From contig AWNV01000024.1 in assembly GCA_000493965.1 (NCBI GenBank), forward strand, positions 1-15,000: 15,000 nucleotides of DNA, written 5' to 3'. This DNA comes from Candidatus Aminicenans sakinawicola JGI OTU-1. Lineage in GTDB: Bacteria > Acidobacteriota > Aminicenantia > Aminicenantales > Aminicenantaceae. The notes below the pieces were generated by a model. It was not told the origin of the DNA. It saw nothing but the letters and a program-made list of their open reading frames with translations, and did not search any database. This document shows, piece by piece, positions 1-6,032 of the stretch. Made by a program: the position numbers and the translations under genes. Position 1 is the stretch's first letter, and every line of letters starts with the position of its first letter.

Positions 1-239
1 GGATATTCATCGTCCCACGAGTTGTTAGTTAAATTTTTTATCCCTCCTGCTGTTAAAAGATAAATCTCGCGGTCTCCATCCATGTCCGATTGAAAAACTA
101 TTCTGCCTTTGAAGGCAAATTTTGCTTTTAAATTAGGCATGTCGATTATGGTATCTGAATCAGGTTTTCCTTTTTTTTCAGAACATAGCATAAACAGTAA
201 GGTCAGAAAAAAAATTGAGATAAAGATTTTCGTTTTCAT
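1..239 (-). CDS. Exported PD40/TolB-type beta-propeller lipoprotein, 5' part only
   Basis: The gene starts at the ATG complementary to 237-239 and runs off the left edge, so only about 79 residues are seen. The N-terminus is Lys-rich and then hydrophobic, and ends in a Cys (L-F-M-L-C-S). This suggests a lipoprotein signal, although the residues before the Cys fit the lipobox poorly. After a polar linker, the stretch around residues 51-78 (GRIVFQSDMDGDREIYLL, then a Gly turn and NLTNN) is a typical PD40/TolB propeller strand set, in which the cell's own data string would be read as 'D-x-D-G-x-x-x-I-Y'. Proteins of this kind are periplasmic or surface-anchored propellers, often with a further C-terminal domain that cannot be seen here. 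A weak Shine-Dalgarno (AGAGAT) lies about 8 bases before the start. A T8 run at 171-178 lies inside the frame and does not break it. Family call is good; specific function unknown. Confidence 0.8.
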   Translation of the reverse strand, partial: MKTKIFISIFFLTLLFMLCSEKKGKPDSDTIIDMPNLKAKFAFKGRIVFQSDMDGDREIYLLTAGGIKNLTNNSWDDEY

Positions 240-256
240 GAATCGATCTCTTATTG

Positions 257-285
257 ATTATTTTTTATTCTGTCAAATGTGTCAA
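257..285 (-). promoter_or_regulatory. Sigma-70-type promoter for the PD40 lipoprotein gene
   Basis: Reading the minus strand, a perfect TTGACA lies at 285-280 and AATAAT (5 of 6 to consensus) at 262-257, with a 17-base spacer. Transcription would begin near 250, giving a leader of about 11 bases before the ATG at 239. A second TTGACA-like box (271-276) overlaps the spacer. Confidence 0.65.
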
Positions 286-386
286 CCGTTTTACTTACAG
301 TAGTTCACCAAATTTAACTCATTTTTCCCATTCTTGCTTACTGGATAAGGGTAGCTGGTTCTAAAGGAAGATTCGGAATTGTGAGA

Positions 387-415
387 TTGCTTTTGAAAAT
401 TTGCTATGGTATAAA
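387..415 (+). promoter_or_regulatory. Extended -10 promoter placing the start at an apparently leaderless ATG
   Basis: An extended -10 element, TGG-TATAAA, lies at 407-415 (hexamer 410-415). A weak -35 (TTGCTT, 387-392) precedes it with a 17-base spacer. The expected transcription start, about 7 bases after the -10, falls at 421-423, directly before the ATG at 424. There is no Shine-Dalgarno in the 20 bases before that ATG. The rest of 240-423 holds only this promoter and the divergent one. Confidence 0.45.
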
Positions 416-423
416 ACTTTTAA

Positions 424-2526
424 ATGAGAAAAACTCTAAAAATAATTTTATTAGTCCTGTCTTTTTCAATAATTCCCTCGTTTTTTTTGATAGGGAATGA
501 AACAAAAACAGTTATTAAAGGATACTCTGCTTATCCTGTAATTAATAAAAATGAAGAATTGATTTTTATATACAGAAATAATGATAGAGGCTTAAGTCTG
601 GCTACCAAAAAGATGGGAGATAACGAATATAATAATCAAGAAATCCTGATTGATCAGAATGCATCTTCCCCTGTTATAAAAAAAGATAGAAAAGGGAGGA
701 TTTGGGTTCTTTGGGAACAAGGGGGAATTGAAAGGAATGAGATTTATTTAAGCAGACTGGAAAAAAATAAAATACTGACATATGAAAAAATATCGCGGGG
801 AACACTTCCAAATTTTTCTCCTGATATTGACTTTGACTTGCAAAACAATCCATGGGTGACATGGGTACAATATTCTGATAGAAAATTTTATGTCTTGGTC
901 AAAAGCTTGAAATCGGAAGAAACATGGCTATTAAACGTGCCTTTTTTTTCAGGTGCTCACTCGCCAAAAATTACAATAGATGGAAACAATATAATATGGG
1001 TTTTCTGGGTGGGAAGAAACAGGCGTAGAGATGAAATTTATTACACTTTTTATGATGGCTTTCAATGGGTAAGTCCACACAAACTGAATAAAGACAACAA
1101 ATTCCCGCATATCCTGCCTGATACAGGCTGTGGGTTTTCTGGGTTGCCCTGGATTGTTTGGAGTGCCTTTGATGGTAATGATTATGAGATTTTCTACTCG
1201 TTCTGGAATGGGTCAAAATGGTCAGAAGAGGAGAGGATAACTGATAATTCGGCTACTGATTCTTACCCTGCCATTTCTTTTCTTTTTGGAGATGTCCCGA
1301 TAATAGTCTGGAGCAGGTCATATAAAGATAGAAACGGAATCTATTGCAGATATAGAAATGATGTGAAATGGAGTCGGGAAATAGAAATTTCAAGGAGTAA
1401 GAACAAATTAATTTCATGCCCAAAAATCGCCATATTGAATAATATTATGGGAATTACCTGGCAGTTAGACGATGCTGTCCAATCAGAATTCTTATATTTC
1501 AACCAACTTGTTGGGGAGAGCCCTCATACAACAGAAATTGACGAGACTAAAATCATCCCTCATCCTTCTTTAAATAAAAACGAATACATAGGTTTTGGCG
1601 ACAGCATTACTTATGGTTATCTTGACTACCAGGAGGCTCCAGAGGAGGGGTACATTCCAAGATTAGAGGCTGTTTTGAATGAAAATTATGGGAACTCTAC
1701 AGTGATTAATGAAGGATGGCCGGGTGAAATAACAATAAACGGATTGGGAAGAATTGATGATGTTCTTTCAAATCACTCTGCACAATATCTTCTTTTGATG
1801 GAAGGTACTAACGATGTTGTTTTTAACCATATCTCTATGGATACAACTGCATTTAACTTGGAACAGATTGTATTAGCCTGTAAAGATTCCGGAGTGTTTC
1901 CGTTACTGTCAACGATAATTCCACGTAATGATTACAGATGGTATTATGATTTTTATAAAGATAGAATTTTTTATCTGAACGAGAAAATTCGAGAATTAGC
2001 TGTGGATTTAGCGGTTCCGCTTGTTGACCTATTCGATGTTTTTTATAACTATCCGGAAGATGATGGGGGATGGACATCGCTTCTCTGCATGGATAATGTT
2101 CACCCAAGCGAAAAGGGTTATGAAATTATGGCGGAAACCTGGTTTGAAGAAATAAAATCGCTACCTTTTCCGCCCATTAATATACATGTAGAAAGGATAT
2201 CGGACAGAATACTTTTTTATATTAGAAAAGGGAATTATATTACATGGCTGGACAATCCGAAACTTTTTGACAAAACCAATTTTTCTTCTTATAGGATTTA
2301 CAGAAGCATGGCAGCCGGAAATGAGTCTGAATTCAACTTTGTAGCGAGCATGCCCATAAAAGCATGGAATTTTGGCTTCTCCGGTATCAATGATTATGGG
2401 TTGAAATATTTTGATGTTGGAATCAATCTTTCGTGTAATTATAAATATTTGATTTCTTTAGTTCGAGATGATGGGATAGAAGGACCGTGCTCTGAAATTG
2501 CAAGTGATTTTACGCAAAGGAGATAG
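424..2526 (+). CDS. Exported propeller + SGNH/GDSL hydrolase + Fn3-like protein
   Basis: The 700-residue product has an N-terminal signal (Arg/Lys, then a hydrophobic core to about residue 24), so it acts outside the cytoplasm. Residues about 35-370 contain six or seven repeats of roughly 50 residues with a P/I-W-V/I-x-W core followed by an I-Y-Y/S strand, as in sialidase-like beta-propellers. Residues about 388-580 are an SGNH/GDSL esterase domain with all four blocks: FGDSIT (Ser394), NEGWPG (Gly431), GTND (Asn463) and D-x-x-H (Asp557, His560). Known members deacylate esters, including acetylated glycans; the substrate here cannot be read. The tail (about 585-700) looks like a fibronectin-III-like module. 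The propeller may bind a carbohydrate or surface ligand, which is inference. The start has no Shine-Dalgarno and fits a leaderless transcript. A T8 run at 481-488 is tolerated in frame. Confidence 0.9.
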   Translation: MRKTLKIILLVLSFSIIPSFFLIGNETKTVIKGYSAYPVINKNEELIFIYRNNDRGLSLATKKMGDNEYNNQEILIDQNASSPVIKKDRKGRIWVLWEQGGIERNEIYLSRLEKNKILTYEKISRGTLPNFSPDIDFDLQNNPWVTWVQYSDRKFYVLVKSLKSEETWLLNVPFFSGAHSPKITIDGNNIIWVFWVGRNRRRDEIYYTFYDGFQWVSPHKLNKDNKFPHILPDTGCGFSGLPWIVWSAFDGNDYEIFYSFWNGSKWSEEERITDNSATDSYPAISFLFGDVPIIVWSRSYKDRNGIYCRYRNDVKWSREIEISRSKNKLISCPKIAILNNIMGITWQLDDAVQSEFLYFNQLVGESPHTTEIDETKIIPHPSLNKNEYIGFGDSITYGYLDYQEAPEEGYIPRLEAVLNENYGNSTVINEGWPGEITINGLGRIDDVLSNHSAQYLLLMEGTNDVVFNHISMDTTAFNLEQIVLACKDSGVFPLLSTIIPRNDYRWYYDFYKDRIFYLNEKIRELAVDLAVPLVDLFDVFYNYPEDDGGWTSLLCMDNVHPSEKGYEIMAETWFEEIKSLPFPPINIHVERISDRILFYIRKGNYITWLDNPKLFDKTNFSSYRIYRSMAAGNESEFNFVASMPIKAWNFGFSGINDYGLKYFDVGINLSCNYKYLISLVRDDGIEGPCSEIASDFTQRR

Positions 2527-2812
2527 TAAGATAATAAAAATAAAGTGTATTTTCGTTGTGTTCGCTCTTGTGCTGTTGGCTGTTGGTAATATAGAAGCTT
2601 ATCCTCAAGAACAGATAGAGAACACGATGGTTGCATTATCTCTTGGAGATTATTTCTCTGCATCAGATATTTTCAAGCAGATCTATGGTTCGGGCGGGAG
2701 TATCTACTCTTTAGACATATCTCGAATCATATTGAGAAGGGAAAACCACAATGTTGCTCTCTCTTTGGGAATAGGTTTTTTTCTCCAGAACCGGAGTTTC
2801 AACATTCTTTGA
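2498..2812 (+). pseudogene. Small outer-membrane beta-barrel gene, N-terminal fragment (frameshifted)
   Basis: This open frame encodes a signal peptide (from about 2531: I-I-K-I-K, hydrophobic core, then N-I-E-A before Y-P-Q) and the first strands of a small barrel-like protein (LSLGDYFSASDIFKQIYGSGG). It then shifts out of frame at a T7 run and stops at 2812. The only permitted starts (TTG 2498, GTG 2504) lie inside the SGNH gene with no Shine-Dalgarno and would put extra polar residues before the signal. The good Shine-Dalgarno (AAAGGAG, 2516-2522) sits 8 bases before ATA ATA at 2531, where no ATG, GTG or TTG exists. Start loss plus frameshift suggests decay, although sequence error or slippage could explain the shift. 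The intact product would be about 205 residues, normal for the small OMP beta-barrel class. Confidence 0.7.
2776..2782 (+). repeat. T7 homopolymer at the barrel-gene frameshift
   Basis: Seven T's follow GG. Six T's would read G-F-F-S-R-T-G in one frame across the junction, so the tract is one base too long for an intact product. Confidence 0.8.
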
Positions 2813-3149
2813 AGAGGAAACTAAATTCTATCTTGTGCCCTCATCCATTTCCGGAAAATATCTATTTAATACTAAATATGTGATTCCTTTTGTGGAATTA
2901 GGACTTGGTTTTTATAGCTACAGAGAAGAAAGCAATATTCATGATACTTCAGGTTCTACTTTTGCCTGGCGCATGGGATGCGGTACATATATAAAGATCC
3001 CGAAGTTAAAATTTTTAAAACTAATAGTCTATCTAAAAAAGGCCAGAGCTATTGCCGTAGAAGATAAAATTGAAATTGATGTTGGGGGCCTGGAATTAGG
3101 AATTGGTTTTGTAATAGGGTTTAACTTGTTTAATCAAATTGTTTTTTAA
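2784..3149 (+). pseudogene. Small outer-membrane beta-barrel gene, C-terminal fragment (frameshifted)
   Basis: Directly after the T7 run, the next frame continues the same protein: F-S-R-T-G-V-S-T-F-F-E-E-E-T-K, then alternating hydrophobic strands (YVIPFVELGLGFYSY, FAWRMGCGTYIKI) and a final barrel-like strand ending in Phe (3144-3146), as is usual for outer-membrane beta-barrels. No start codon with a ribosome site exists at the head of this frame, so it is unlikely to be made alone. Removing one T from 2776-2782 joins it cleanly to the upstream fragment at GIGFF-SRTG. The strand pattern resembles small porin-like proteins I recall from Aminicenantes-type genomes; the role may be structural or in transport, and is not readable here. 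Confidence 0.7.
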
Positions 3150-3199
3150 TATTAAACCGGAATTATTTCCTTCCCGGGAGGTCATTTTAGATTAAGAAA

Positions 3200-3233
3200 A
3201 GGAGGTTTGCGCCAAAAGAAGTTTTGGTGTAAA
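3200..3233 (+). promoter_or_regulatory. Shine-Dalgarno followed by a 12-bp hairpin that bridges to the ATG
   Basis: A strong AGGAGG (3200-3205) is followed at once by an inverted repeat: left arm 3206-3217, GAAG loop 3218-3221, right arm 3222-3233. All 12 positions pair, two of them as G-U (3211/3228 and 3209/3230). The linear distance from the Shine-Dalgarno to the ATG at 3243 is 37 bases, too long. With the hairpin folded, only 9 unpaired bases (3234-3242) remain, which is an ordinary spacing. No other Shine-Dalgarno precedes the ATG, and no run of T follows the stem, so it is not a typical terminator. Confidence 0.6.
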
Positions 3234-3242
3234 ATTTTTAAA

Positions 3243-4016
3243 ATGAAAATATCGCAGGAACAACAAAAATCAAGTCTTCAAAAAGCCCTGCTGGATGAAA
3301 AGAAATCAGCTTTTAAAAAGTACAAAGAGCTATTTGTAGGAAAGAAAGGGTTGTGGCAGCTTATTAAATATGAATGTATTGCTGTGTTTTTATCCAGGAT
3401 ACCAGGAGCCCTCGGGCTTTTTTTGCGGAAAATTTTCTATCCCAGGATATTAAAAAAAGTGGGAAAGGGAGTTGCTTTTGGGCACCACGTTACTATCAGG
3501 CATCCCCATAAAATATCAGTTGGGGACAATTCTTTCATAGATGATTACGCTGTTTTAGATGCAAAGGGAAAAGACAATCAGGGAATTGTAATAGGAAAGA
3601 ATGTTATCGTAGGGCGCAGTACTATCCTTAGTTGTAAGGGGGGATCCATTATCCTTGAGGATTATTCCAACGTCTCTGCAAATTGTTCCTTGTTTTCAGA
3701 GACAGTGATCAATATTGGGAAATACACATTTTTGGCGGGGCATTGTTATTTAGTGGCTGGTGGAAATCACAGCTTTTCAAGGACAGACATCCCGATTATG
3801 TTCCAGCCATCCCTGGTGAAAGGCGGTATAACAATACAAGAAGATTGCTGGCTTGGAGCTTCTGTGACTGTCCTTGATGGTGTGTCAATAGAGAAAGGAT
3901 GTGTTATCGGTGCAGGAGCTGTTGTTATCAAGTCTTTTCCTGAATATTCAGTAGTAGTAGGGAATCCGGCCAGAAAAATCCGAGACCGCAGAAAGCAACA
4001 GAAGGAGAAGAGTTAG
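3243..4016 (+). CDS. Left-handed beta-helix (hexapeptide) acyltransferase
   Basis: The 257-residue product resembles WbbJ/LacA/CysE-type acyltransferases, which transfer acetyl or similar groups from acyl-CoA to sugars or other acceptors in the cytoplasm. A basic N-terminal part (residues about 1-70, with a hydrophobic patch around SRIPGALGLFLRK) is followed from about residue 75 by hexapeptide turns (GVAFGHHVTIRHPHKISVGD, IVIGKNVIVG, ITIQEDCWLGASVTVL, VIGAGAVVIKSF) and the usual closing V-V-G-N-P-A-R. The His in G-G-N-H-S is the likely catalytic His. I prefer ATG 3243 because of the structured ribosome site upstream; TTG 3207 is in frame but only one base from the Shine-Dalgarno. The role is probably decoration of a surface polysaccharide or glycolipid, inferred from the family. 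The gene ends 61 bases before a convergent neighbour, with no clear terminator between. Confidence 0.87.
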   Translation: MKISQEQQKSSLQKALLDEKKSAFKKYKELFVGKKGLWQLIKYECIAVFLSRIPGALGLFLRKIFYPRILKKVGKGVAFGHHVTIRHPHKISVGDNSFIDDYAVLDAKGKDNQGIVIGKNVIVGRSTILSCKGGSIILEDYSNVSANCSLFSETVINIGKYTFLAGHCYLVAGGNHSFSRTDIPIMFQPSLVKGGITIQEDCWLGASVTVLDGVSIEKGCVIGAGAVVIKSFPEYSVVVGNPARKIRDRRKQQKEKS

Positions 4017-4077
4017 ATATTTTTTTATGTTTTTCACATTGGCCGTCTTAAGAGGTCCCGATTTGATAAGAATTTGT

Positions 4078-5892
4078 TTATTTAACTGTTGTATATACGG
4101 CCGCTCCTTCTATATTGTCCTGGTCTACTGCTGTCAAAGCAAAGCGATATAGTTCAGAATTTTGCACATTTCTTACACTATAATTAAATGTAGTTGCAGG
4201 TACTTCCTCCAGGATAATTTTGTCTCCATTGTTTTGTATTGTATAAATTCTGTATTTTTGGATGTTATTTGAACCCGGATTTTGTGCCCATGTTAATTTA
4301 ATCACAGTTTCCCTGTAGAAAAGAGACCTGTTTTCCTTTTTTACCCCAGCAAAGTTTAAAGGAGGTAAAATATAAGAGACTTGAATTTTTTGACCTGGAG
4401 TGATGCTGGTAAAAGTCCTTTCTTCTCCATTTAGAAAAGTGACTTTTAAATCGTATTCTGAAGAAGCAGGAGCGCCGAAATGAACTGTGGGCATGTCCTG
4501 TCCGAGATACCCATATTCTCCATGAATTTCATGGTGGCCTTTAAGAAATTTAGGTTGGCTAAGATGTCCTGCAAGGTATAAATCCAGTTTGGTTCCCAAT
4601 GCACCGATGCCTCCCGTGTAATCTAATATATCAATTTGAATCCAGTTGGAATCATTAATGTCGTTCCTGAAAAGTAAATTATAACCTTCTTTGTCAGCAA
4701 GATAGATATCTAAATCCCCGTCATTGTCAAAATCGCCCAGGGCACTGCTGCGAGGGTCTTTACTGTAGAGAGAAGCTTCCAATCCAGAGTCGGCACTTAA
4801 GACTGGTGAGAAAATACCCTGGCCGTTATTTTCATAAACATTTCCTCCAGAAACAAACATATCCAGATCTGTGTCATGGTCAAAATCTCCAAAACACACA
4901 TGGAAACTTCCGGCAGTTGTTATGATTTGGTATCGGCTGAAAAAGCCCCCTGTGTTTTTATACAGGGTTACTCTATATTTTCTGATGATTGCCAGATCCA
5001 GATCTCCGTCGTTGTCAATATCAGCAAAAGTCATCCCGTTATCTATAATATTTAGAGTTGAAGGAAGTCCCATGTCCCGGCCACAGTCGAAAAAATGACC
5101 TGTTCCATCATTGAGATAAATAGTTGATGGCCCTGACAATTTTGCCTCGGCTATATCTATATCTCCATCTCCGTCTATATCGATTGCTGTTACCCCCTGA
5201 ACAAATGATGTCCAGTCGATTCCCCGGTACATCGCTGTAAAAGTGCCGTCTCCATTGTTGATATAGAAATTTTCTAATTTTTCCGGCAAGAAAGGGGCTG
5301 GATTAAAAGATTGTGGATCTGGGAGGGCGTTGGAAAAGAAGAGGTCGATATCTCCATCTCCGTCAAAATCCGAAGCAGCCACTCCTCTGGATGCAGTATC
5401 TATTTCTTGGGAAGGAGAAATGGTGTTTGTAATATCCACAAAGAATCCGTCTCCATCATTTTGATAGATATGATTGTGAGCAGGGCTTATCCCATAATAC
5501 GTTGTGGTTGAAAACAGGTCGAAATCTCTATCGTTATCGAGGTCACAAAACACGGCTCCATGGGTTCCAATGGCATACCTGTCAGACACACCGCGTTCGA
5601 GTGCTTCATCTTTGAAATAACTTCCGTAATTGATATATAAAATGTTACTAACATCTAGGACACAATGTGCTCCGACGTTTTTTATGTAAATGTCCAGCTT
5701 TCCATCACTGTTAACATCTATCCAGCAAACACCATGCCCTCCAAAATAATCATATCCTCTGGTTCCAAACATCTCTGAAACATTTGTGAAATGAATCTCG
5801 GCATATGTGGTAATTGTCAGAAACGTCAGTAAAAAAAGGAAAAAGCCAAATTTTTTTAAACAGGATAAGACGCTTATAATTTCTCTATTCAT
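4078..5892 (-). CDS. Secreted FG-GAP/VCBS repeat protein with ASPIC/UnbV and Fn3-like domains
   Basis: From ATG 5892 the 604-residue protein opens with a signal peptide (basic, Phe/Leu-rich core, T-Y-A before E-I-H-F). An in-frame GTG at 5955 would add 21 residues and make the signal unusually long; neither start has a good Shine-Dalgarno, so the start is uncertain. Residues about 59-400 hold seven Ca-binding-type D-x-D/N-x-D-G/R-x-x-D motifs (for example DVNSDGKLD, DFDGDGDID, DIDGDGDID, DFDNDGDLD), the signature of a seven-bladed FG-GAP/integrin-like propeller. An ASPIC/UnbV domain follows (about 429-508: GIGALGTKL, H-G-E-Y-G-Y, VHFGAP), as in CRTAC1-like proteins. The tail is Fn3-like (about 515-604). 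Proteins of this family are extracellular or surface Ca-binding, likely adhesive or scaffold proteins; no enzymatic site is visible. It is transcribed divergently from the sulfatase-like gene. Confidence 0.9.
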   Translation of the reverse strand: MNREIISVLSCLKKFGFFLFLLTFLTITTYAEIHFTNVSEMFGTRGYDYFGGHGVCWIDVNSDGKLDIYIKNVGAHCVLDVSNILYINYGSYFKDEALERGVSDRYAIGTHGAVFCDLDNDRDFDLFSTTTYYGISPAHNHIYQNDGDGFFVDITNTISPSQEIDTASRGVAASDFDGDGDIDLFFSNALPDPQSFNPAPFLPEKLENFYINNGDGTFTAMYRGIDWTSFVQGVTAIDIDGDGDIDIAEAKLSGPSTIYLNDGTGHFFDCGRDMGLPSTLNIIDNGMTFADIDNDGDLDLAIIRKYRVTLYKNTGGFFSRYQIITTAGSFHVCFGDFDHDTDLDMFVSGGNVYENNGQGIFSPVLSADSGLEASLYSKDPRSSALGDFDNDGDLDIYLADKEGYNLLFRNDINDSNWIQIDILDYTGGIGALGTKLDLYLAGHLSQPKFLKGHHEIHGEYGYLGQDMPTVHFGAPASSEYDLKVTFLNGEERTFTSITPGQKIQVSYILPPLNFAGVKKENRSLFYRETVIKLTWAQNPGSNNIQKYRIYTIQNNGDKIILEEVPATTFNYSVRNVQNSELYRFALTAVDQDNIEGAAVYTTVK

Positions 5893-6032
5893 CGGACTGC
5901 ATAATAATTGTATCAATTTTTCTTTCCATGTTGTCAAGTAAAATTCTTTAGTCACATACGGAGTACTAGACTGTATGATTTTAATGTTTTAGTTTATATG
6001 ATAAAATTGTGAAACTTATATAGGAGTTAATC

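Noticed and set aside
2967..2981. TGGCGC-N5-ATGC, sigma-54-like
   Set aside because: Lies within coding sequence of the barrel fragment and matches less well (TGGCGC); no gene starts at the right distance.
3150..3206. CCGGAA...TTCCCGG as a terminator
   Set aside because: Arms need a bulge and no T-run follows; not convincing.
4870..5511. Plus-strand open frames across the FG-GAP gene
   Set aside because: The repeated Asp-rich motifs on the other strand create these frames; no start signals or recognisable product.
4680..5730. Repeated GTCATTGTCAAAATC-like DNA as a repeat array or CRISPR
   Set aside because: Each copy encodes one D-x-D-x-D-G motif of the propeller and the spacing follows the protein repeat; no spacers or constant repeat.
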